Shown here piece after piece: positions 15,001-24,900 of a DNA stretch of 64,000 nt (within the stretch, counting starts at the first letter, position 1; each line of letters opens with the position of its first letter). Under the pieces are notes generated by a model. That model made no database searches and had not been told where the DNA came from. It saw only the letters and a program-made list of their open reading frames with translations. A program made the position numbers and the translations under genes. This stretch comes from Nematostella vectensis. Its lineage: Eukaryota; Cnidaria; Anthozoa; Actiniaria; Edwardsiidae. Location of the stretch: the NCBI RefSeq assembly GCF_932526225.1, contig NC_064035.1, forward strand, positions 16,168,469 through 16,232,468, in the 5' to 3' direction.

Positions 15001-18000
15001 GAGAAAGTACCATGATACTAACGCTGCAAGCAACTGATGCCGACTCCGGTGTGAATGCAAAGCTTGTTTACTCGATCCTCAATACCACAAGTAATGGAAC
15101 ATTCACAGTTGATCCATACACTGGAGTTCTACGCACATCACAAAGACTGGACCGCGAAACTGTTACTGAGTATACCCTGACCATCACCGTGCATGATTCA
15201 GGTGACCCGATGTTGAATGCTGCACAACCGGCAACCGTGTCTATTACAGTCCTTGACGAGAACGACAACGTCCCCGTGTTCGACCAAGAGGTGTATTCTG
15301 TAAGTATTCCCGAGAATATTACTGTGGGTGCCCATATCCTCCTCTTAAACGCAAGAGACAAAGATGAAGGTGTCAATGCCGAGATACGATACTTTCTCAA
15401 GGATGCCATTGTAAGCAAAAGATTCAGTATGAATGACACAACAGGACAAATCACAATCAAACAAGCCGTTGATTACGAAGATAGGTCCTCTTATAGTTTC
15501 GAGGTATTTGCTTCTGATGGTGGTGAGGCAAGGTTGACTGGGTCATCGTCAGTGAGGATAACCATAATCGACGTCAACGATAACCGGCCTTACTTCCTGC
15601 CTACACGATACTATGTCCAGTTGGTTGAGAACGTTGCCATAGGAACCACAGTAACCCAGTTGACCGCTAGTGATTTGGACAGTAGTCTAAATGGGAAGGT
15701 TCTATTCTCCATTCTCGAGGGTAACAGCGACGGTAAGTTTGCCATTGATCAAAACACAGGTGTGGTTACTACCAACAAAAGCCTGGATTACGAAGACGTA
15801 ACAGAATACACCCTTGTCATTCAAGCAACAGACTGCGGGGATCCGCCATTAAACTCTAGCCAGCCTGGCATGCTACACGTGTCAGTCGTCAACATAAATG
15901 ACAATAGTCCAGTGTTTTCACAGAAGATTTACTCGGCAAGCATTGATGAGAATACCACAGTTGGACATGTAATCTTACGAGTACAAGCTACAGACCGGGA
16001 TCATGTTAACAGCAGCAGTATCGTGATCTACTCTCTGGACCAATCCGACACGGAAGCCATGCGCTACTTTACTATCAACAATCAGACCGGTGAACTGATT
16101 CTTGTGTCTAGTCTTGATTACGAGTCGACTAAACGATACCAGTTTACGGTGTTTGCATTGGATAACGCGATGCGTAGTCGTAGTAGACGTGATTTGTCTA
16201 ATTTGGGATCATGCGAGATAGAGATTTCTCTAGGAAATATAAACGACAATCGCCCATACTTCTCGCCAGTGGAGTACAATATAGAAGTCGCAGAAAATGT
16301 CTCCCCTGGAACGTCATTATTGTTGTTACATGCGAGGGACTTAGACGATGTCAATCCTGATAATCCAGACGTGATATTTACCATGATTGAACAGCAGCCG
16401 TCACTGAGCATGGAACAATCGATATTTGCTATTCAACGGGACGGAACTCTTTCTTTGAATAGAACATTGAACTTCGAGGAGAGGTCTTCTTATAATGTCA
16501 CCATTGCTGTTGCTGACAATGGAGTGCCGCCGCTGAGATGTTTGGTTCCAGCGGTTGTTCGTGTGATGGTCGTGGATTATAATGATGGAGTCCCCTTCCT
16601 AACCTCTCCTACTGTTAGTGAACTGTTAATAACGCCATATGCCTTTCTATCATTGATCCCTTAATAAACACGGATCCGTGACGACAGCTATTTTTACCTA
16701 TATATTTCCTATAGTTATTGCTCATGCGCCATGGTCGTAAATCAATGTTCTTATCTTATGCCTTCACCAACAAATTATTGTCTTTTATATTATTAATGAT
16801 GGCGAAATCATAATACTATCCATAGTAACATGTTTATTTAGTCGATCCTCAAACCCCAAATGTATTTTGTCATGGGCCACTTGTGGCCATACAAGTTGGC
16901 ATAGCATACCATTGGCACATTCTAATGTTTGTTTTTGTTTTGTTTTTCTCGCAGGGTGTCATTCTAATAGATTGGGCGTCTTCGCCTGGTACCATAGCAA
17001 CTGTCATTCAAGCTTCTGATCACGATAGCGGCAGCGCAGGCTTCATTTCCTATTTCATCTCAAACATTACCGGGCTACCCACACTCACGACGATTTCCGA
17101 CTTCGCACGATGTGTCAATCAGACTTATGGAGTGTTCGATATTCATGAGCATACGGGAACTTTACGCGTGTCAGGGATCTTGGCATCCAGCTGCCTTTAT
17201 AATGTCACTGTGACCGCAAGGGACCATGGCGTTCCGCCTTTGTTAAGTAGTGTGATATTACAAATTCAGACATCGACACGGCCACCGCCCACCGTGCAAA
17301 GCCCCTTGATGATAGTAGAAGAAGGTGAGAGGAAATCATCTGAGTCCCAGTCATCTCAGCTTTTACTTCCCGTATGACATACAGTCGATACCATTAACAT
17401 TGTCCAAGAAAAGACGTTACAAGCTAGCAAATGATTAAATAAACCTTCTACTGTCGCGAGACCTTTATCTACGAGATGGAGAAATACATGCATTTAAAAC
17501 ACGTCCAGTATAAACCTATCTACCAGAAGGTTTCCCGGTCCAGCTGTTATATGTCTAAAAAGCTATTTATTTTTAGCTTTACGCTGCACGCTCCTCAGTG
17601 GCATTCCTTATGTGATTAAATACATTTTTACATTGATACATGTGACTTTGATTTATATATAAATAGATTTTTTTTAAATTGATATTCACGTGACTTTTAT
17701 TTAAATGTCTTTTCTCTTGGACAATATTATTGGGATTTACTGTATATTGAGAGACATGTTTTTTTTTAACTTATCATTGTCATTTTATGCGCAGATATCG
17801 TCACGGTTGTCGTAGTAGTTTGCTTTTTCCTAGTGCTCTTGGCGCTTCTTTTGTGTTTGTTTGTCTGGAGAGAATCGAGGTGAGTCGAGAACCACAAGCA
17901 CAAATTGTACAGTGGCGCAATAAGACAACAGGCGTCACAGGCGTCATCTCAGCTTTCTTAGTATAATAAAGTAAAGCCCATTCATTTCTAGATGTACCCT

Positions 18001-19099
18001 AATGATTCGAATAAGCGCCAGACCCCTCTATCTCAATTTTTCGAATAGGCGCCCTCCCCTCAACCCTAAAAAAGATATCAAGATAACCACCGGGCGCTTA
18101 TTCGAATCATTACGGTATCTGAGCCGTGATGCTCCACAGCTGGTTATGCTATCCAGAGGAAATTTCCTTTAAAAATGCCTGCGCTTGTAGTGTTTTTGTT
18201 TATTTCTTACTTCCTTTATATCCTAGTATCCTAGTATATCCGAGATTGTCAACAAAATGCTGAAAATGCTGTGGAACTACTCTCATTTTGTCAAATGTTC
18301 TGTCGACAGAAAGCACAACAAAAAAAGAAAGCGTTTAATCTTGGATGGCATGTAAGTATATTACCATCCATTATAAACATCGTGGGCAAAGAGTTCCAAC
18401 AAGCTGTTTTATGACAAATTTACCAAAGGAAAGCTGTAAGAAAAAATGTAAGCCAAAAGTAAATATCCCCTAGAAACAAATCTTGTTTTGCGTTGTAGGA
18501 AGGGTAAGGTTGCAGCCGACGGCATCCCGTGTGCTGAAAGCGGCAGCTCAGTTATCTCAGAAGGGGAGCCCGTACTTGTTGGTTGGTATGCGCGCGCATG
18601 GGCTCAAAACTACTCCTCATCCTCCAGCCCGTGGGCACCCTCGAGCCCAGCCTCCGTGCGGAGCGGGACATACTCGAGTTCACTTGCCACAGACATCCTA
18701 GACACGTACTCACAAAAGATCGAGGATCCCGCGGGTTATTACACCATTACTGGCCCTGAGACTCAAACCTTTGACGTGGCTATCGAGTTCGGTGAGGAGT
18801 CTGATGCGTCATTTCCTGATACTCCAGTACTGATTGAGGAACCATTATCAGAAGTCAGCTCCTTCAATAATTTTTACTTCCGGCGTGGTCTGACTGGCCC
18901 CCGAAGACAGAACCGGATGTATATCCCAGACCTCCACGCGCTGGATTTGTATAACTCTTTCGATAACGTCACACTGTCCGGGAATGAGTCTTATATCACA
19001 GTAAATAGATTTGAACCGAGAACTCACAAGAGTGAGTCATCGTCTAGCGAGATGGATATGACTTATGATGCCTATAGATACGATGAAACTACGTTATGA
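1..19099 (+). CDS. Giant atypical cadherin (about 52 EC repeats, TM, cytoplasmic tail); 5' partial
   Basis: Exons read as <1-564, 660-16613, 16955-17324, 17795-17879, 18310-18351 and 18499-19099. Every junction is GT/AG and phase-matched, giving 5871 visible residues and one stop. The ectodomain is a run of cadherin EC repeats with DxNDN linkers (about 52 counted) and the usual LDYE and A.D.G.P motifs, so it should be a calcium-dependent adhesion protein. No EGF or laminin-G domain is visible. The small exon at 17795 encodes a hydrophobic helix (VVVVVCFFLVLLALLL) followed by a basic stop-transfer stretch. The tail of about 210 residues is Ser/Glu-rich and I recognise no catenin-binding motif. 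The all-EC layout resembles Dachsous or protocadherin-type molecules more than classical cadherins, but orthology is unproven. Oddities are a 15,954-bp single exon and its internal 1311-bp array. The start lies left of the window. Confidence 0.93.
565..659 (+). other. Cadherin intron upstream of the giant exon
   Basis: The donor is AAG|GTAGGG and the acceptor is TTCCTGTAG|GAC. It separates the two halves of an EC repeat in phase 0; removing it restores continuous EC sequence. Confidence 0.9.
7161..16160 (+). repeat. 1311-bp coding tandem array, about 6.9 copies (four EC repeats per unit)
   Basis: Copies begin at about 7161, 8472, 9783, 11094, 12405, 13716 and 15027, exactly 1311 bp apart with no length variation. 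Each unit is 437 codons and encodes four distinct EC repeats ending in DENDNVPVF, DVNDNRPYF, NINDNSPVF and DINDNRPKF. Differences between copies are few and scattered, including at silent positions, so homogenisation is recent or continuing. The last copy diverges after about 16140, in the fourth EC. Confidence 0.97.
17995..18117. mobile_element. MITE-like element with 25-bp terminal inverted repeats
   Basis: The left end TACCCTAATGATTCGAATAA and the right end (reverse complement TACCGTAATGATTCGAATAA) match with one difference and continue to about 25 bp. Total length is 123 bp, too short to encode a transposase. It lies in a cadherin intron between the transmembrane exon and the small basic exon. 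Confidence 0.8.
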
Positions 19100-19500
19100 G
19101 AGACAGAGTTAGATGCTTGTAGGTACGATGAAACCACGCTATAAGAGACAAAGAGTTAGATGCTTGTAGGTACGATGAAATCATGCTATAATGGTGACAA
19201 AGAGCTAGATGCTTATACGTACGATGAAATCACGCTATAAAAGAGACAAAGAGTTAGATGCTTATACGTACGATGAAACCACGCTATAAGAGACAAAGAG
19301 TTAGATGCTTATACGTACGATGAAACCACGCTATGAGAGACAAAGAGTTAGATGCTTGTAGGTACGATGAAACCACGCTATAAGAGAGGCTGGAGTATGA
19401 TGCTTATAGGTACGATAAAACCACGCTATAAGAGAGACAAAGAGTTATATGCTTGTAGGTACGATAAAACCACGCTATAAGAGACTTCGAGTTAGATAAA
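19067..19500 (+). repeat. 47-bp minisatellite founded on the cadherin stop-codon region
   Basis: About nine units carry the core GGTACGATGAAACCACGCTA. The first unit is the coding end of the cadherin itself (residues DAYRYDETTL and the stop); the rest form the proximal 3' UTR. Unit spacing is 45-49 bp. Confidence 0.92.
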
Positions 19501-20640
19501 TCTACGCTGACGTAAGATCCCTCTAGTAATCGGATGCGAGCACGCTATGGGTAACAAGTAAAAATTAGGGCCAGAAAACAACTTAATGAGACAACGCGTT
19601 AAGAAACAAGTGACTTATAGTGAGCAAGTTTTATTTATCAACAAAACATGACAAACCGAAAAGCGGCTAACAGGGAGTCATTAGTACTCAAAGTACACGG
19701 ATAAGGAATTACTCTGACCATATGAAGATAATCTAGGAATAGAGAAGTACAAAATAAGAGCCAAAAGGGCAGTGTATTGGCCACGATTGAACGAAGCAAT
19801 TTAATAACCAGGTTCGCTGCTAAGAACCCGGAATTTCTTTACCGCAAACTTTCCTTCAATGTCTATTAGGAAACATTTACATTGGTAAATTATTTTCTGC
19901 CTTTAAGATATGACACGGCACAGAAATAATTCTTTGGAACTATTCGTAGTAATAAATACTTTTATTATAGTAGAATTGAGTGGGTTGTATTATATTAGTT
20001 TTAAATTTAAAAATTATATTCTTATACTATTGTTTGTTTGCTCACTTTTAAAAGTAATAACAAAATTGGGAATGGTAGTGATATTATCACAAATAATATA
20101 GAATGTATTTTTGAGTAAGTACGCAGCTGCTTTGTCTCCTATTATCTTTCTTCTACAAAGGAGTTCTTTTGTCTCTATTCTTTTCGTTCTTTGTGTCGAG
20201 GTGCGGATATTGTTCATTTGCCCAATCAAATTGCAGCTTGTAAGAGCTGCGTACTGACCCGTATTTTTTGGAAAGACCCATCCTCGAAAACTCGGGTTTT
20301 TCTGCTTTCCCTTTTACACCCAAGGATGCAAAATCCATGCCACAGCACCAAATGTTCACTCTACTCTTGTACATCCCTCAAATTCCCTCAACATCCCTCA
20401 AGTCCATAAACCTGCAAAAACCTGGTGCTTCACATTGTAGGGCGTGTAGTGATGTTGCATGGATTTGATGAGATCTACCTGATCAACTCGACACTAATAT
20501 GAGTAATGCAGATTTTTGAATTCGTAGTTATCAACAAGAAGTGGAGTTTTGTCTATCTTTTACTATTGTAGAGTGATGCCGGTGTATTTACTCGTTCATG
20601 AGCTGTTGGGCTAATCTATACTTGACTGTACTGACATCTA
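19501..20640. other. Intergenic spacer between convergent genes
   Basis: AT-rich sequence without a supported gene. Apart from the candidate polyadenylation signals, I see only short open frames with no family resemblance and, at the right end, decayed copies of the PNGase 3' minisatellite. Confidence 0.6.
19951..19966. terminator. Back-to-back polyadenylation signals between convergent genes
   Basis: AATAAA on the plus strand (19951-19956) is followed 4 bp later by TTTATT (19961-19966), which is AATAAA on the minus strand. The site lies between the convergent cadherin and PNGase genes, so it could serve both. Other TTTATT hexamers occur nearby and no transcript data are available. Confidence 0.4.
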
Positions 20641-21945
20641 TATTTAGTTCTCGTTCACAAGAACTCCAGTTGCTCTACTCATCGCTATTGTAGGGTAATG
20701 TCGAGTGAGTACTCGTTCGTAAGAAGTCGAGTTGCTCTACTCGTGGCTATTGTAGGGTAATGTGGAGTGGGTTTTCGTTCACAAGAACTCCAGTTGCTCT
20801 ACTCATCGCTATTGTAGGGTAATGTCGAGTGAGTACTCGTTCGTAAGAAGTCGAGTTGCTCTACTCGTGGCTATTGTAGGGTAATGTGGAAGGGGTTCTC
20901 GTTCACAAGAACTCCAAGTGCTCTACTCGTGGCTATTGTAGGGTAATGTCGAGTGAGTACTCGTTCGCAAGGAGTCGAGTTGCTCTACTCGTGGCTATTG
21001 TAGGGTAATGTCGATGTGGAGTGGGTACTCGTTCGCAAGGAGTCCAGTTGCTCTACTCGTGGCGATTGTAAGGTAATGCCGAGTGGGTACTCGTTCGCAA
21101 GGAGTCGAGTTGCTCTATACATTGGCTATTGTAGGGTAATGTCGAGTGAGTACTCGTTCGCAAGGAGTCGAGTTGCTCTACTCGTGGCTATTGTAGGGTA
21201 ATGTCGATGTGGAGTGGCTATTGTAGGGTAATGTCGAGTGAGTTGCTCTACTCGTGGCTATTGTAGGGTAATGCCGAGTGGGTACTCGTTCACAAGGAGT
21301 CGACTTGCTCTACTCGTGGCTATTGTAGGGTAATGCCGAGTGGGTACTCGTTCACAAGGAGTCGAGTTGCTCTACTCGTGGCTATTGTAGGGTAATGTCG
21401 ATGTGGAGTGGGTACTCGTTCGCAAGGAGTCCAGTTGCTCTACTCGTGGCTATTCTAGGGTAATGCCGAGTGGGTACTCGTTCACAAGGAGTCGAGTTGC
21501 TCTACTCGTGGCTATTGTAGGGTATGGTCGATGTGGAGTGGGTACTCGTTCGCAAGGAGTCCAGTTGCTCTACTCGTGGCTATTCTAGGGTAATGTCGAG
21601 TGGGTACTCGTTCGCAAGGAGTCCAGTTGCTCTACTCGTGGCTATTCTAGGGTAATGTCGATGTGGAGTGGGTACTCGTTCGCAAGGAGTCCAGTTGCTC
21701 TACTTGTGGCTATTCTAGGGTGATGTCGAGTGGGTACTCGTTCACAAGGAGTCGAGTTGCTCTACTCGTGGCTATTGTAGGGTAATGTCGATGTGGAGTG
21801 GGTACTCGTTCGCAAGGAGTCCAGTTGCTCTACTCGTGGCTATTCTAGGGTAATGTCGAGTGGGTACTCGTTCGCAAGGAGTCTAATTGCTGTATACATG
21901 GGCTATTGTAGGGTAATGTCGATGTCGAGTGGGTACTCGTCTGTG
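20640..21945 (-). repeat. 62-bp minisatellite founded on the PNGase stop-codon region
   Basis: About 20 units of 62-68 bp carry the core GTACTCGTTCGCAAGGAGTC followed by GCTATTGTAGGGTAATGTCG. On the minus strand the founder unit is the last coding segment of PNGase ([12 protein letters not shown] and its TAG stop, 21903-21945); the other units lie downstream and would be 3' UTR. Units at the far end (about 20640-20900) are the most diverged. Confidence 0.92.
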
Positions 21946-24900
21946 TGGGTTATTGACTGCCGGAAGAGTTGGGCATGTTGCCAAGCGTTGTCCCCCTGTC
22001 CTCCACTCATTTGCGCCGTCAGCGTTAGGGTCTTGGCCCCACGGAGACGCGTCAACGTCTGTTTACTTTCTCCTAGATGAGAAGAAACACGTGTGCTTTA
22101 AGCATAATACAGACGGCGCAAAACTGTTGAATACAAGCTCACAGCTTTGGGTCTGATGTTGAATTACTGTACACCATATCTCGTGGTGAAACATGGTATT
22201 GAAAAGTTTCCATCTTCCTTGGTGATACAGTTTTACATATTTTTGTAGATCTGGTCGACGATTTCAATAGCTAAATCGCCTACTGGCTTCCGTCATTCAA
22301 AATCCTTGAAGTGTTTTCATTGGCCAGCACTAAAGTTGTTACAATCAAGTCACCCCTCCTCTAGGCGCTGACCAAAGAAAAAGCACTAAATCTAAATCCT
22401 TTGATTGATGGAAGCCGGAAAGTGACTTGGCAGTTGGAATTATAGACTAAGGATCGAGTACGTCTGGATGAAAGCGTAACGCAAGTAATTCCCTGATTCT
22501 TATTGCAAGCGGAAGAGAACGCATCTGCTTATATTTGGCCTTGCCCGTTTCGCCGATTCCCACTTGCGTTTGCGATCGGTCTTACGCTACACATTTGTTG
22601 TTGTTTCATATCATATTAGAAAACAAATTATGTGTTGAAATACTCATCTTAAACCAAATAAGTTTCATCCTTTAGTTACCAAATTTAACCAAAACCATTC
22701 AAACAAACCGATGGAAATAGATGCTTAGGGCGCGTTTTTTTTCCTATCGTTCTGGAATGGGAATGGATGATGGATGGAAGAGAATTTTCAGAATGGCATT
22801 CGAGTCATTCTGCTACAGGTAGCAGAATGGGGAAAATGGGTGGAATGGCCTTCATTCCAATCCAGAATCGGAACGCGGGATTAACAAAGGTGCGCTTTTT
22901 CTCGTCTAATCATTCTCATTCCGGAATCACGAGTAAAAAAACGCGCCATTAATCGCACTTGGTACTTGTGCTAGGATGACAACATGGCGGCTAACCAGGA
23001 CTCTAAGACTTCCGCGTACCGCATACTCATCAAGTCCAAACAGAGGTGGTGGGAAAGAAGGCTCTTAGAAAGTGAAAAAAAAAATGCAAAAAATTATTTT
23101 CCCGGAATATTCCCAGATTTATTCAAACTCACCTCCTTCGAGCTTGATAAACTGCTTTTCCTTGTCATCTCCATGGATACTCCAGTCAACCTTGCCATTC
23201 TCGAACGTAATACTGCTGATCACCAAGTCAACGGTATCGATTACGAGACCCGACTCGGATACGTCCACTTTCCATGAGACTGAGCCAGTTTGGCAGCCCT
23301 CGTTACGGGCAAGGTATGCCTAGAGAGAGAAAAAAAGGGGCAAGCTCCAAAGACCTTTAAGTCTTTAGAAGGTCTTAAAAGTCTAAAAAGTTCTCACCAT
23401 TTTCCAGTCATGTTCCACCTTCCTGAAGATAGACTCAACGCCGTTTGTGCCAGATTTCCAGTCCTCCAGCGCAGGGGACGAGTGAGACGGGAGGTTGTCA
23501 TCTGTCAATCGGTAGTAGTTATCGATAGCGATAGAATACCGAATACGCATCCTACAAAGATAGAGTCACAAGAGGAATAACAAACCCGAAAGGAAATAAG
23601 GTTGGTGAGAAAACCATGTGCGGGGGTAGGATCTTTTTTCGAGTTACCTTTCTTACTTATGTGACTTACCTTTTACGCTTGATCTCGTTATCAGATGGCT
23701 CAAAAACATACGGCTTGTACGGCTGAAAAGTAAAAAAAATCAATTCAGAGCACGAGTGACACGTAGCGAGTGAATAGAGAGGTTCCTTCAAGTCTAAGTA
23801 AAGGGTTGTGCAACACTTGGATGGATGTGCACATCAGGCATACAGGCAACTGCGATGTAATCATATAAACAAGGGTGACCTGGAGAGCGTGTTCACTTAC
23901 TCCACAATAGTAAGAAATGGGAACTCATTAAAACTAAACAGACGACGAAGCACATGGCACTTCGTCCACCGAATCAGCGCATGTAAGAAGTTTCAGATAC
24001 GACAGCAATTCGCACCACACATAATTTCTATGAAACACCCATCTCGACAGTAAAAAGAAGGTAAGAGAATAGGAGCATATGTGCGTGTTTAATAACACAT
24101 AATTTCTATGAAACACCCATCTCGACAGTAAAAAGAAGGTAAGAGAATAGGAGCATATGTGCGTGTTTAAAAAAGACGACTTCTAACAGGTAAAATGTAA
24201 CCACAACTATCATCACCTTAGCTCTCCCAGACGAGCCCAGTTCCCCGCGAATCTTGCGCCACGCCAGGCTACCTGACACCCGACCTTGCAGCTCGTCAGG
24301 CGTGGCGGACTTGAGGGTCATGAGCTCGATCAGCTCATTGAAGGTGCGACCCTGAAGCAGCTTTTGCCGCTCCTCAGGAATAATCGACTGCAACTGCGAG
24401 GCGACCAGAAAACAACGTTACACGGGGTCTCAATGTCACAGTTGCGTTACACAAGGCACTTATGTGCATGTCACGTAAGAGTGACACAAGATGATAATGT
24501 GTATATCACGGAAGAGTTATACAAGATGACAATGTGCATGTCATGGAAGAGTTACACAAGATGGTAATGTGCATGTCACGGAAGAGTTACACAAGATGAT
24601 AATGTGTATATCACGGAAGAGTTACACAAGATGATAATATGTATATCATGGAAAAGTTACACAAGATGATAATGTGTATATCATGGAAGATTTACACTAG
24701 ATGATAATGTGCATTTCACGGAAGAGTTACACAAGATGATAATGTGCATATCACGGAAGATTTACACAAGATGATAATGTGTATATCATGGAAGAGTTAC
24801 ACACGATGATAATATGTATATCACGGAAGAGTTACACTACATGATAATGTGTAAATCACGGAAGAGTTACACTAGATGATAATGTGTATATCACGGAAGA

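Noticed and set aside
7202-15460. Seven minus-strand 130-residue open frames repeated every 1311 bp
   Set aside because: They are antisense shadows of the cadherin array; their conservation follows from the sense-strand repeat, and they lack family features or splice logic.
16614-16664. Stop codon at the end of the giant cadherin exon as the true C terminus
   Set aside because: ACT|GTTAGT is a good donor in phase 0 and joining to 16955 continues EC sequence, a membrane helix and a tail in frame.
18483-18701. Small frame at the cadherin tail in another reading frame
   Set aside because: It is out of phase with the splice-consistent tail frame that ends at 19099.
22984-23277. Frame starting [20 protein letters not shown] as a possible gene or Harbinger-type transposase start
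   Set aside because: It overlaps an antisense PNGase exon, has no recognisable continuation, and the transposase resemblance is only a few basic and tryptophan residues.
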